Shown: piece after piece, positions 1 through 8,844 of the stretch
How positions within the stretch are numbered: the stretch's first letter is position 1
Layout of the letters: the number at the start of each line of letters is the position of its first letter
From: Desmonostoc muscorum LEGE 12446
Lineage (GTDB): Bacteria > Cyanobacteriota > Cyanobacteriia > Cyanobacteriales > Nostocaceae
Length of the DNA stretch: 64,000 nucleotides
Reading direction: 5' to 3'
Assembly: GCF_015207005.2 (NCBI RefSeq)
Contig: NZ_JADEXS020000001.1
Location: 372,001 to 436,000, forward strand
Made by a program: the position numbers and the translations under genes
Notes under the pieces: model-generated
The model's input: the letters and a program-made list of their open reading frames with translations, nothing else
Told to the model about the DNA's origin: nothing
Databases searched by the model: none

Positions 1-588
1 AATGGCGTGGTGTGCCCAACGGTTATCTCGTTTCAGGGCGATCGCAAGTCTGGCATATGTTTCTGCTTCTGGTATCCGATGGCACTCTTCTAGCCCAAAT
101 GCCAGCATCCCGTAGATATAGGGGTTGTCTTGATTGGCGGCGAAAACTTTTTCGGCAATCCGCAGCAGCCCCTGACTGTTACCAGTATTTCTATAGTGAT
201 ACTGGGCTACATGCACTGAGGCTAAATCGCGGGGATAGCTATCAGTAATCGCTTCATGATAAGCGATCGCTTGCTGGATATCGCGGTTTGCCCAAGCTTC
301 TATTGCTGCAACGTAAAGTTTTTCGCGCTCATTGGCTCTTTTGAGGTTTGCTTTGGCCACATTCAGATAAGATGTTGCCTGGGTTAAGCCAACAGAGCCA
401 CCAGCAAACAAGTAAAATGCGGCAACTTGAGCATTGGCGATCGCACAAGCCGGATCTGCCTCAATTGCTTTGAAAATAACTTGAGCATCGTTGCCAACGC
501 TGAATAATTGATCCACAAAGCTATTGATGGCATCTATCGCAGCTGATGAATCGGTAGTAATTTCGAGTCCAAATGAATCTTTGACCAT
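1..588 (-). CDS. TPR protein, TTC38-like (3' end beyond the window)
   Basis: The minus strand is open from an ATG at 588 to the left edge (196 codons, no stop), so this is the N-terminal part of a longer protein. It begins MVKDSFGLEITTDSS and carries helical TPR-like pairs, among them DPACAIANAQVAAFYL, then NEREKLYVAAIEAWANRD and YIYGMLAFGLEECHRIPEAE. The order DP..., ERE...W, P-D-L-A and GM-AF-LEE matches the tetratricopeptide repeat protein 38 family. That family is a probable protein-binding scaffold of unknown activity. The C-terminus lies outside, so full length and integrity cannot be judged. Family assignment is by recognition of the residue pattern, not by a search. Confidence 0.75.
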   Translation of the reverse strand, partial: MVKDSFGLEITTDSSAAIDAINSFVDQLFSVGNDAQVIFKAIEADPACAIANAQVAAFYLFAGGSVGLTQATSYLNVAKANLKRANEREKLYVAAIEAWANRDIQQAIAYHEAITDSYPRDLASVHVAQYHYRNTGNSQGLLRIAEKVFAANQDNPYIYGMLAFGLEECHRIPEAETYARLAIALKRDNRWAHHAI

Positions 589-1062
589 TGGTTTTCCCAG
601 AGCATTGCACAGCTACAAGGGTTACTTTGCAAAAGCTAAGTTATAAACTACTGTATCTCAATCAGGTAACCGGAGTTAATTTTTAGATGAAGAATTTCCG
701 ATAAAAAATGCTGTGATGGCGATCGCTTTTCTTGAAAGTAAGTACAGCTTTGCGTAAAATCGTGGCGAATTGAGGGTTGAAGTTCAAGTGTATACCCAAT
801 ACTGCTCGGATAAGCTCTTGAGGCAGGGGAGGCAGGGGAGGCAAAACTCAACGCCAGCCTCGATTTCTTCCCCTGATCAAGAACAGCTTGCCTCAACCAA
901 GAAATTCCAAAACCTACGCAGTATTGCATTGCACCCCACCCCTTAATTCCCTCCTGAAGAGCGGGGAGGGGAGACAAAGCGTAGCTTTGGCGGGGTGGGG
1001 TTCTTAGGTTTTAATAAGTAATCAAGCGGACATGATATTACCTGAAAATTGCTGTGATTGCC
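589..1062. other. Intergenic region with degenerate G-rich repeats
   Basis: About 470 bases lie between the divergent TPR gene and the ferredoxin gene. A 109-codon minus-strand ORF crosses it, but its protein is low-complexity and matches nothing I recognise. Around 818-845 there is a short tandem of GGCAGGGGA-type units. Around 960-1005 there is a G-rich stretch (gagcggggaggggag ... ggcggggtgggg) of the dispersed cyanobacterial repeat type. The promoters of both flanking genes must lie here, but I cannot place them. Confidence 0.5.
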
Positions 1063-1383
1063 ATGAAAAGTTACCGAGTGCAGCTTCTTAATCGCCATAA
1101 CTTCGTTGTAGAGGTGGCAGAAAGTCAGTACATCTTAGATGCTGTAGAAGCCACGGGTTTGCGCTTACCTGTGGGTTGTCGATACGGTGCTTGCATTACC
1201 TGTGCAGCGCGTCTAATTGAGGGTGAAGTTGATCAGTCTGAGGCGATCGCACTTAAATCTGCACAAGAGGCGATGGGTTATGTTTTGCTTTGCATTGCCT
1301 ATCCCCGCTCAGATTGCAAGTTTGAGGTGGGTGTAGAGTGCCAAGATCAACTTTACATTAATCCCTTTAAAGGTCGTCGCTGA
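1063..1383 (+). CDS. Plant-type [2Fe-2S] ferredoxin
   Basis: Small soluble electron carrier of 106 aa. The four cluster ligands are visible at C39, C44, C47 and C77 (C-x4-C-x2-C-x29-C), the classic plant/cyanobacterial [2Fe-2S] spacing. I start it at the ATG at 1063; a GTG nine bases upstream would add three residues. The charge pattern and the C-terminal tail YINPFKGRR differ from photosynthetic PetF, so it is more likely a secondary ferredoxin serving a specific reductase. It stands alone on this strand, and its partner cannot be inferred from the neighbours. Confidence 0.88.
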   Translation: MKSYRVQLLNRHNFVVEVAESQYILDAVEATGLRLPVGCRYGACITCAARLIEGEVDQSEAIALKSAQEAMGYVLLCIAYPRSDCKFEVGVECQDQLYINPFKGRR

Positions 1384-1533
1384 TGTGCATTTATCAGATA
1401 TGTTGTTAAAATTACAGTTGCCTCCAACTAGGTGGAGATAATTAAACGTAAAATGCAAACCAGTGAAATCAGCTTCCTGAATAGCTTTTACCTTTTGCTT
1501 GCTGCCTCGTGCCTTTTATCTAATTAAGCTTGT

Positions 1534-2178
1534 ATGGCTACTATTGTTACTCAAACTCTACTTGAAGAGTTGCGTCCAGGCGATCGCCTCACATATCACG
1601 GTGTCGATTGGGATATAGAAGATTACAGCACTTATCAAGATTCTAAAGGTTATCAAACTGATGAGTGGTTGTTGACTTCAAAGGGGGGATCGGAATATTA
1701 CTTGCTGCGAGAATTTGATCCAGATAACGCCCAATATGATGTAACTTGGTATCTTGCTAACCCGGTGCAAAATTGTCGCATATTTCTACCAGATTCCCAG
1801 GAAAATATACTTCCTAGACTATGGCAAGAGATGCAATCACTAGCTAACCCATATCCAGAATTGCTACTTTTTCACAAACCCTATTACTTTGAATCTCAAA
1901 CCCAAGGAAGCTATGAAGCGGAAGAAGAAACAACATCTCGCATCACTTGGGATTATTGGGATCAAGACCATCATATAAATTTAGCTATAGAAGCTTTTCC
2001 TGATGGTAAGTTAGATATTTACTCTACCCAAATAGTACAGCCTCAAGAATTTTCCAAGATTCAGAAAAATGTGGAATTAAAACAGCAGAGCATTACTAGC
2101 CTTATAGCCAAAACTATTCAATTCATAATAGCGTTTATTATCTTGTTTGTCGGACTTTTCTTAATGATATTTGGATAA
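1534..2178 (+). CDS. DUF4178 domain protein with C-terminal membrane anchor
   Basis: 214 aa. The N-terminal part (LRPGDRLTYHGVDWDIEDYS ... EWLLTSKGGSEYYLLREFD) has the look of the DUF4178 beta-rich domain. The last 25 residues (LIAKTIQFIIAFIILFVGLFLMIF) form one hydrophobic helix with no charged tail. The protein is therefore probably anchored in a membrane with its soluble domain on the N-terminal side. Its stop codon lies only a few bases before the start of the spermidine-synthase-like gene, so the two are almost certainly co-transcribed. Function is unknown. DUF4178, DUF350 and polyamine-enzyme genes are known to me as recurrent neighbours in bacteria. Confidence 0.8.
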   Translation: MATIVTQTLLEELRPGDRLTYHGVDWDIEDYSTYQDSKGYQTDEWLLTSKGGSEYYLLREFDPDNAQYDVTWYLANPVQNCRIFLPDSQENILPRLWQEMQSLANPYPELLLFHKPYYFESQTQGSYEAEEETTSRITWDYWDQDHHINLAIEAFPDGKLDIYSTQIVQPQEFSKIQKNVELKQQSITSLIAKTIQFIIAFIILFVGLFLMIFG

Positions 2179-2185
2179 ACTACAA

Positions 2186-3619
2186 ATGCCTATTTCCTTA
2201 TTTATTGAACAGCATGAACATGGTATTGCGTTTTATATAAATGGAGATTTACAATTTCATACCGCTGATGAAGCAATATATCATGAATATTTGGTGGTTC
2301 CTGCTGTAGCTTTGGCAATGCAAAGATTTCCTCAAACAGATTTACGTATCCTAATTTGTGGAGGAGGTGATGGATTAGCAACCAGGGATGCATTACGATT
2401 TGAACAAGTTGAAAAAATCGATTTAGTAGATTACAATCCAGAAGTTTTAGAACTGGCAAAAACTGTATTTAAACCTTATAATTTGGGAAGTTTAGAAAAC
2501 AACAAGGTTACTGTATATGCTCAAGAAGCCTTCGAGTTTATTTCAGGATTGCCAGATGAATATTATCACCTTGTAATTTGTGATTTTACCTATCCTAATT
2601 CCCCAGAGGAAACAAAAATCTACAGTCGTGAATGGTTTCAAGAAATCAATCGCGTTCTGATACCTGCTGGAGTAATTTGTACTAATGGCGTTTCTCCAGA
2701 AAAAAATACAGCAGGTTTTTGGTGTTTATATCAAACACTGCGATCGGCAAATTTGTTTACAAAACCTTTACAGCTAGATATTCCATCATTTCATTGGCAT
2801 GGTTATGGTAATTGGGGTTTCTTTCTAGCATCACCCCAGGTGATTACAAAAAATGAAATAGAGACAATTTTTCTACCCGATAATTTACAGTCTCTGACTC
2901 ATAAACAGCTACTACAAGCTTTTATCTTTGAAAGTGCGATCGCTGACGATCGCCACCAAGTAACGATTCACACTTTAGAAAGTCCTCAGTTGTTCTATTA
3001 TCTGCTAAATCAGTCATCAAACCAAGAAAAGTTACCGATTACGTCTGGTAAACATATCGACTTTCTCACCATTGAAGACACAATATCAGTACAAATAGGA
3101 GGATCTGATTCACTCGATTTGGAATCAGTTGCCCAGTTTTGGCTAGAAAATATTTATTCTTATGAAGTAAATTCTAAAAAATCACCAGATATCAATCGAC
3201 TTTTACCAGCACGTCATCGTTATCATAGCCCAAAAATGACATCATCATGGTTAGCACATCTCAATGAATTATTAACAGAAATAGATGTCAAGCAACTCTT
3301 GAATAGCCTGTTATCAAGGGCACAAGAATTGCCTCCACAAATTGCTAATGAACTGAAAAATCTAGCTGATAAAATCAACTCAAATCAACCATTGGCAAAA
3401 CTACCTCCTAAGACGGCTGAATTTATTACACTGCTATCAGTGACGCTGTTAATGGCCAACTTAGTGGCACCAGATACAGTATTTGCTAAAGGTTCCTATT
3501 CTAGTGGTAGCAGCTCTGGTTCTGATGATAGCTTTAATACGAAATTTTTAGGTTTTATATTGACTGGAATAGGCGGTTTTTGGCTAGCTAGCCTATTTTC
3601 CAAATCACAAGATGAATAA
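2186..3619 (+). CDS. Spermidine-synthase-like protein with membrane C-terminal extension
   Basis: Rossmann-fold aminopropyltransferase-like protein of about 477 aa. The SAM-binding loop LICGGGDGLATRD, the acidic end of the next strand (IDLVDYNPEV) and the catalytic-region motif VICDFTYPNSPEETKIYS are all present. Typical spermidine synthases are near 300 aa. This one continues for about 200 residues with a region of unknown fold, a hydrophobic segment (FITLLSVTLLMANLV), a Ser/Gly-rich linker and a final transmembrane helix. I prefer the ATG at 2186; a TTG at 2171 overlaps the upstream gene. It may act on a membrane-linked substrate (inference). The AdoMet-decarboxylase-like gene nearby could supply decarboxylated SAM. 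Confidence 0.82.
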   Translation: MPISLFIEQHEHGIAFYINGDLQFHTADEAIYHEYLVVPAVALAMQRFPQTDLRILICGGGDGLATRDALRFEQVEKIDLVDYNPEVLELAKTVFKPYNLGSLENNKVTVYAQEAFEFISGLPDEYYHLVICDFTYPNSPEETKIYSREWFQEINRVLIPAGVICTNGVSPEKNTAGFWCLYQTLRSANLFTKPLQLDIPSFHWHGYGNWGFFLASPQVITKNEIETIFLPDNLQSLTHKQLLQAFIFESAIADDRHQVTIHTLESPQLFYYLLNQSSNQEKLPITSGKHIDFLTIEDTISVQIGGSDSLDLESVAQFWLENIYSYEVNSKKSPDINRLLPARHRYHSPKMTSSWLAHLNELLTEIDVKQLLNSLLSRAQELPPQIANELKNLADKINSNQPLAKLPPKTAEFITLLSVTLLMANLVAPDTVFAKGSYSSGSSSGSDDSFNTKFLGFILTGIGGFWLASLFSKSQDE

Positions 3620-3773
3620 TATCGAATCAGCTTAAATACTTATGATTATTTTTTCTCTTTCTTTGCGTACTTCTCTGACGAGACGCTGCGCGAATGCGTA
3701 CTTGGCGGTTCGTTAAAAAATATTAAACATATGTTTTTAGCCAAGGAGTCCAAATCATAGTAATTTAGAACCT

Positions 3774-4829
3774 ATGAAAATCAATAATAGAATAAAATAT
3801 AACTTCGAGCAAAATTCCTTAAAACTAACAATCAGAGAATTAAATTATCAAGAAAATCAGGATTGGGACTCGCTGATAAAAGCTGCTCAATATAGTTGTT
3901 TTATGCAAACTAATAGTTGGGCATATTTTAAAGAATTAGAAGGATATAAAACCTTTCGCTATGGATTATTTTTCAATAACGAATTAGTCGGAGGATGTAT
4001 TTATTATTTGTATCCCCATACTAATAAAGCAAATTTATTGATTGCTCCTGGTGGGCCGATATTACCAGAAATTGACCCAACCCAAGGAATGCAACTATTA
4101 TTAGAGAAAGCCAAAATTTTAGCTCAAGAAATAGGTGCGATCGCACTTCGTATTGAACCGCTATGGAGAGAAAAACCAGATTGCTTAAAAGGTTTCGTCC
4201 GCGCACCTGCTGATTTATTACCATGTGAAACTTTATTAGTTGATTTACGCCCAGATATCAGCAAAATATTAGCAGCGATGAAGCCAAAAGGACGCTACAA
4301 TATTCGGCTAAGTCAACGCTACGGCGTGAACACACAATTTAGAAATGATTCCCAAGCAATTCCTTTATTTTATGATTTATTCTGGGAAACCGTACAGCGT
4401 CAGCAGTTTTTTGGCGAACCTTACGGCTTTTTTATCAATCTTTGCCAAACATTGTTTGCAGCCAACATGGCAGAAATTGGTTTAGCTACTTGGGAAGGAG
4501 AAATATTAGGAGCAATTTTAGTAGTATATTGTGGTGATATTGCTACTTATTTATATGGCGGCAGCAGTCTAGTACATCGAGAAATGATGGCAAATTACAG
4601 CTTACATTGGGAAGCAATGCAAAGGGCAAAAACACGGGGTTGTGAATTTTATGATTTATATGGTTTTACTCATAATCCTAATCATGGCTATGCAAAGTTT
4701 TCTCAATTTAAAAGTCAGTTTGGTGGCGAAGCTGTAACTACTATAGGCGCTCATGATTACTTTTTTTATGACCAGTTAGCTGATACGCTAATTAGCTTAT
4801 TCCAAAACCTGGTAGGGGATAGTAAATGA
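3774..4829 (+). CDS. FemAB/FemX-like GNAT-fold peptidyltransferase
   Basis: 351 aa. The FemAB family uses aminoacyl-tRNA to add residues to lipid II or other acceptors. Visible family features are the early SCFMQTNSWAYFKE segment, the central KPKGRYNIRLSQRYGV block, the GAILVVYCGDIATYLYGGSS strand-turn and the YDLYGFTHNPNHGYAKFSQFKSQFGG C-terminal motif. Its last four bases overlap the start of the DUF350 gene (ATGA), which shows translational coupling. In this neighbourhood the acceptor could be a polyamine or an envelope lipid rather than peptidoglycan; this is inference. The exact substrate cannot be read from the sequence. Confidence 0.82.
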   Translation: MKINNRIKYNFEQNSLKLTIRELNYQENQDWDSLIKAAQYSCFMQTNSWAYFKELEGYKTFRYGLFFNNELVGGCIYYLYPHTNKANLLIAPGGPILPEIDPTQGMQLLLEKAKILAQEIGAIALRIEPLWREKPDCLKGFVRAPADLLPCETLLVDLRPDISKILAAMKPKGRYNIRLSQRYGVNTQFRNDSQAIPLFYDLFWETVQRQQFFGEPYGFFINLCQTLFAANMAEIGLATWEGEILGAILVVYCGDIATYLYGGSSLVHREMMANYSLHWEAMQRAKTRGCEFYDLYGFTHNPNHGYAKFSQFKSQFGGEAVTTIGAHDYFFYDQLADTLISLFQNLVGDSK

Positions 4830-5695
4830 ATGAAATATTAATCAAAGGACTTACTCAATCAGGAGTAATTTTACTAGAATTAGCAGTGGGATTTGGCTTA
4901 TTTTGGGTAGGACAGTTAGCTTATCAAAAGCTGTTTCGGCGGCGAATGGAGTTGAATTTAGAACTGTTTGTCAAAGATAATCCAGCTGTTGCGATCGCAT
5001 TAGTAGGTTACTATTTTGGTATTGTCATTGCCTTGGGTGGCGTTCTAGGAGAAACCGCAGTTAATTGGCAAGATAAAGCACTGAATTTAGCAACTTACGG
5101 CGCAACGGTGATTTTATTGATGTTAGCTGGTGCATGGGTAGGAGATAAATTAATCCTGCGCCACTTTAGTTGTGAACGAGAAATTATCCAAGATCGCAAT
5201 ATAGGTGCAGCTAGCGTAGAAGCAGGAAACCATATCGCCAACGGATTAATTTTAAATGCAGCTTTGGCTGGTGAAAGTGGTGGTTGGTTGGTGGGGTTAG
5301 TGTGTTGGTTAATTGGATTATGTATCCTCGTTGTGGTGAGTTTCATTTATCCCCGCGTCACGAAATACAATGTCTTTGCAGAAATTGAAAAGCGCAATAA
5401 CCCAGCGGCTGGTTTAGCTTTGGGGGGTTTACTGATTGCAACAGGTAATATTGCGCGAGTCGCTTTTTCTGGGGAGTTTGAAAGCTGGATTATCAGTTTC
5501 ACTGAATATGGATTAATACTATTGTTTTGCTTGGGTTCGCTAGTAGGAATTCGCTGGTTAGCAGATTTAGTTTTAGTTCCAGGTGTGAAAATTTCTGACG
5601 AAATTGTTAATCAAGAAATACCAAATATTGGCGCAGGTTTAATTGAAGCCTTTGCCTATATTGCAGCTTCATTTTTGATTGCTTGGTGCTTTTAA
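4826..5695 (+). CDS. DUF350 integral membrane protein, two tandem domains
   Basis: 289 aa and highly hydrophobic, with eight or so membrane segments. Two homologous halves are visible. The first runs to about residue 140 and includes NPAVAIALVGYYFGIVIALGG. The second includes NNPAAGLALGGLLIATGNIAR. The repeated N-P-A-x-A-x-A-L-x-G signature is typical of DUF350 (YjfL-type) proteins. Function is unknown. The ATG overlaps the stop of the FemAB-like gene by four bases, so it is the last gene of the four-gene row. Association with polyamine enzymes suggests a membrane or envelope-stress role, which is inference. Confidence 0.85.
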   Translation: MNEILIKGLTQSGVILLELAVGFGLFWVGQLAYQKLFRRRMELNLELFVKDNPAVAIALVGYYFGIVIALGGVLGETAVNWQDKALNLATYGATVILLMLAGAWVGDKLILRHFSCEREIIQDRNIGAASVEAGNHIANGLILNAALAGESGGWLVGLVCWLIGLCILVVVSFIYPRVTKYNVFAEIEKRNNPAAGLALGGLLIATGNIARVAFSGEFESWIISFTEYGLILLFCLGSLVGIRWLADLVLVPGVKISDEIVNQEIPNIGAGLIEAFAYIAASFLIAWCF

Positions 5696-5727
5696 GTAGA
5701 AGCTGCTCATCTGCGTAGGTTAGGTTT

Positions 5728-5876
5728 CAATACGGTTCAGTTAAGACACCAGACGCGATAAATCGCCGTCAAGACGAAAGATTTATCCTTGTAGAGACTG
5801 CGATTTATCGCGTCTTTGGATCTAGAATTTTCATCAAAAAACCTTAACCGAACCGTATTGTAACCGAACCGTATTG
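5728..5876. repeat. MITE-like element, family A, with duplicated right end
   Basis: A 133-bp block with near-perfect terminal inverted repeats: CAATACGGTTCAGTTAAG on the left, and the complement of it ending at 5860 on the right. The last 16 bases of the right end are repeated again at 5861-5876. The interior holds the pair gacgcgataaatcgcc / gcgatttatcgcgtc. Related copies lie at 10013-10146, 13560-13663, 20097-20262 and 57744-57980. No coding capacity was seen. Confidence 0.75.
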
Positions 5877-5943
5877 GATTAGGTTTCGTTCTTCTACCCA
5901 ACCTCTGATTCATAATTCGGAATTATGACGTTTTATTTACCTG

Positions 5944-6303
5944 TCAACTACTAATAAATAAATACTTCCAATCAGCAATTTTATCAGATTCACTGATTTC
6001 TATTGTCAGTAATTTGGTGAGAATGAGAGCCTTTTCAAAATTATCTTTTTGGTAGTCACATATATGAATATCAATTGTGACTTTTGCTTCCTCTGGCCAA
6101 AAATGTAATGCTATATGGGATTCTGCTAGCAAGATAACTGCTGAAACTCCCTGCGGTTGGAATGCAAAAGCAAGTTCACCAATAACCGTCAGTTCAGCTT
6201 TTTGGGCGGCATTTTTTAAAATTTCGATAAAATCTGCTGTTTTCCAACTAAAAACAGCCTGAGAAGCTGGCAAAATTGCAGAAAAATGATGAGAATTAAT
6301 CAC
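5944..6303 (-). CDS. speD: S-adenosylmethionine decarboxylase-like proenzyme (SpeD/SpeH type)
   Basis: 119 aa, the usual size of the bacterial single-domain enzyme. The self-cleavage site E61-S62 followed by H63 is present (GVSAVILLAESHIALHFWPE), where Ser would become the pyruvoyl group. H67 and C82 (IDIHICDYQ) match the processing and proton-donor residues at nearly the numbering of the Thermotoga enzyme. It would make decarboxylated SAM for an aminopropyltransferase. The start is a GTG at 6303; the frame stays open upstream, but no better start is visible. It converges on the DUF350 gene, about 250 bases away across a MITE, and so belongs to the same polyamine neighbourhood. Confidence 0.82.
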   Translation of the reverse strand: MINSHHFSAILPASQAVFSWKTADFIEILKNAAQKAELTVIGELAFAFQPQGVSAVILLAESHIALHFWPEEAKVTIDIHICDYQKDNFEKALILTKLLTIEISESDKIADWKYLFISS

Positions 6304-6639
6304 TTCTATCCCACATTCGGCAAGTGCGATCGCAAAATATTGTATTTTTGAAGCATGACAGCTTCACCATTAGATATTAGACTACAGGATACTCTGGAAT
6401 TCGTTATTTCGCATTGATTTCACCGCTTCACCGAAACAGTGCTGAGTGCTGAGTAAAAAATAAAATTCAACAGACTAGGCACTCTTAGGTTTGAGAGCAA
6501 CTACATCCGGTATGGAAGAAAAAAAGATTTGTTATGACAACACAATCCGTTACGTTAATCAGATTTCAAAATTGGGAAGAATAAAGTCTGGTGAGATTAC
6601 GCAAGTAACTGTAATTCATAAAATGAGGCTTTAAACCGT
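6304..6639. other. Intergenic region between divergent speD and DUF3131 genes
   Basis: A 336-base divergent promoter region. There is a HIP1 site near 6328 and a short tandem gtgctgagtgctgag near 6440. No open frame of note, no strong hairpin and no clear promoter could be assigned by eye. Confidence 0.4.
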
Positions 6640-8130
6640 ATGAGTTCTGATTTTCAACCCCCACCTAAAAGTTTGTCCATACTGGCTTCCGTAGGAGGAG
6701 TGGTGACTGCTGTCATCGCGATCGCTGGTTTTAATTTTTGGTCTGGGCAACTTTCTCGAAGTTCTCCAGAAAAACCTGAAATATCAACATCCCAAGCTGC
6801 TTCACAACCAAAGGAACCCATACAAAGCACTCCTTTTACTGCTCAAGAAACTGAAACAATTGCCAAACTTGACGCTACATCTGTGGTTTTACCAGGTGAA
6901 CCCATTGCTCCCAACCAATTAACCATCGCCATCACTCCTTATGTTGCCCCTGGTGCAGGATCGTTAACAAAAGAAGAAATTGCAACTGCCCGTCAGGCTT
7001 GGTCATACTTCCAGCGCAACTGGAATGACGAAACTGGCTTGGTTAATTCTGTTGATGGCTTTGCCTCGGTGACTATGTGGGATCAGGCAGCAGCGATCGC
7101 CGCCTTAGTCAGTGCTAGAGAACTCAATATCGTGCCTGCGGCTGAATTTGAAGCCAAAATGACCAAAATGTTGAAAACACTGGCATCTCTGCCGTTATAC
7201 AAAGAGGAACTACCCAACAAGGTCTACAACGCAAAAACCCTCATACCCGTTAATTATGGTCAACTAGAAAAACGGGAAGAAATTGGTTGGTCTGCCATTG
7301 ATTTGGGGCGAATGGCAATCTGGCTAAAGATTGTTGGTGCAAAGTATCCCCAAATGCGATCGCTCTCCAATGATGTTTGGAAACATTGGCAAGTCAAGCG
7401 TCTCACCAAAAATGGGCAAATGTATGGTACTGCCGTCATCAAAGGTAAAGAACAATACAACCAAGAAGGTCGCTTGGGCTACGAGAATTATGCTGCCTAT
7501 GGTCTGAACCTTTGGGGCTTGGATGTTAAAAAAGCCTTGGATTATCAGTCCCATACTGCTTTTGTAAATCTTTACGGACAAGGAATTCCTTACGACCGAC
7601 GTGACTATAAAAAATCTGAAGCTAATAACTACGTTTTGAGCGAGCCTTATATTTTAGATGGTATTGAAACTGGGTTTCAAGCTTTGCCTAAAGCCTACGC
7701 CGATAGAATTTTAGCTGCTCAAGAATCTCGCTATCAAGCGACAAAACAATTAACAGCCGTCACTGAAGACAACTTGGATCGCGCTCCTTACTTTGTTTAC
7801 AGCAGTTTGTTTGTCAATGGAGAACCTTGGGCTACCATCACAGACACTCGACAACAGCGTAATGATTTGCGCTTTTTAAGTGCTAAGGCATCAGTCGGTT
7901 GGCACGTGCTTTATAACACTGCTTATACGCGTAATTTATTTGATTTTGTCCAAGCCAACCTCAAGTCAAAAGATGGTTGGTACAACGGTTTCTATGAATC
8001 TCTGCGTCAGCCGAATAAAGCTCTAACAGCCAATAATAATGGCGTGATTTTAGAGAGTTTGCTTTACAAACAAGTCGGACAACCGCTTACCGTTTGGGCA
8101 GGAGTTAAGAGAAGTAACAAGTTAAATTAA
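6640..8130 (+). CDS. DUF3131 domain protein, membrane-anchored
   Basis: 496 aa. One N-terminal transmembrane helix (ILASVGGVVTAVIAIAGFNFW, about residues 12-32) is followed by a Pro/Ser/Thr-rich linker to about residue 100. The rest is a helical-barrel-like domain with LTKEEIATARQAWSYFQRNWNDETGLVNS, GFASVTMWDQAAAIAAL and GWSAIDLGRMAIWL. These are hallmarks of DUF3131, a family related to (alpha/alpha) glycoside hydrolases. It is probably a periplasm-facing enzyme acting on polysaccharide, but no substrate is known. It is a single-gene unit. Confidence 0.82.
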   Translation: MSSDFQPPPKSLSILASVGGVVTAVIAIAGFNFWSGQLSRSSPEKPEISTSQAASQPKEPIQSTPFTAQETETIAKLDATSVVLPGEPIAPNQLTIAITPYVAPGAGSLTKEEIATARQAWSYFQRNWNDETGLVNSVDGFASVTMWDQAAAIAALVSARELNIVPAAEFEAKMTKMLKTLASLPLYKEELPNKVYNAKTLIPVNYGQLEKREEIGWSAIDLGRMAIWLKIVGAKYPQMRSLSNDVWKHWQVKRLTKNGQMYGTAVIKGKEQYNQEGRLGYENYAAYGLNLWGLDVKKALDYQSHTAFVNLYGQGIPYDRRDYKKSEANNYVLSEPYILDGIETGFQALPKAYADRILAAQESRYQATKQLTAVTEDNLDRAPYFVYSSLFVNGEPWATITDTRQQRNDLRFLSAKASVGWHVLYNTAYTRNLFDFVQANLKSKDGWYNGFYESLRQPNKALTANNNGVILESLLYKQVGQPLTVWAGVKRSNKLN

Positions 8131-8234
8131 GCCAAGTAGCACTAGCAAAGATGAAGCGCAAAGCGATCGCGCTACTGGGTGGGATTCGTCAACAGGTGCA
8201 GTCCAATTAAATTACTGTGGATGCTACTTTACCT

Positions 8235-8816
8235 TTAGTCACCTTTAGTCACCTGTCGCTGCAGCACATAGCGCGGATGAATTTTGTTTCCAAATTCCTG
8301 GGGTGGTGCTATGCGTATCACTTCAAAACCCAGGTTCTGCCAAAAAGTGAATCCTGACTGATTTTCTTGCAGAACAGCCAAAAATACAGATTGCGCTTCC
8401 TGCTGTGCCACCCAACTTTCATAAGCTTGGTAAAATTGAGAGCCTAATCCTTTCCCTCGGTATTCTGTAGCCAACATCATTAACCCTATCCACCAACTTT
8501 TTTCATCAGGATAATCCCGAATGCTTTCCAGCATTCCCACAAGGGTATCATCTGGAGCAAACAAACCAAATATAAATTTATCTTCTATAGTTTTACCTTC
8601 AGGTAAAGCTAAAAATTCATCAGCGGCAGCAGAAGATAGAGGCGGATGTCCATCTGTCATAATGGCGTAGTCAGTACATTGCTCAAAAAGGTGCTGAAGA
8701 ATTTTTTCATCACTAGAGTTTAGTTTTTTCGCTATGTAGGCAGCACTTTGTCGTACAAATATGATTGAATTATCCATATCAATTTTATACACCATTAAAA
8801 CGGAAATTTTATTCAC
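8235..8816 (-). CDS. GNAT family N-acetyltransferase
   Basis: 193 aa from a GTG at 8816; in-frame ATGs at 8795 and 8777 are plausible starts because the typical fold begins near IIFVRQSAAYIAKKL. The acetyl-CoA pyrophosphate loop is seen in LATEYRGKGLGSQFYQAYESWV, with the usual Q/R-x-x-G-x-G/A pattern. The late strand FWQNLGFEVIRIAPP is the common GNAT C-terminal element. Substrate unknown. It lies 28 bases downstream of the ACT-domain gene on the same strand, so they may be co-transcribed. Confidence 0.85.
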   Translation of the reverse strand: MNKISVLMVYKIDMDNSIIFVRQSAAYIAKKLNSSDEKILQHLFEQCTDYAIMTDGHPPLSSAAADEFLALPEGKTIEDKFIFGLFAPDDTLVGMLESIRDYPDEKSWWIGLMMLATEYRGKGLGSQFYQAYESWVAQQEAQSVFLAVLQENQSGFTFWQNLGFEVIRIAPPQEFGNKIHPRYVLQRQVTKGD

Positions 8817-8844
8817 AAATTGTAATTAATTTCATAAATTACCC

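Noticed and set aside
648..977. 109-codon minus-strand ORF between the TPR and ferredoxin genes
   Set aside because: Its protein is low-complexity, it crosses G-rich repeats, has no recognisable domain and no supporting ribosome site.
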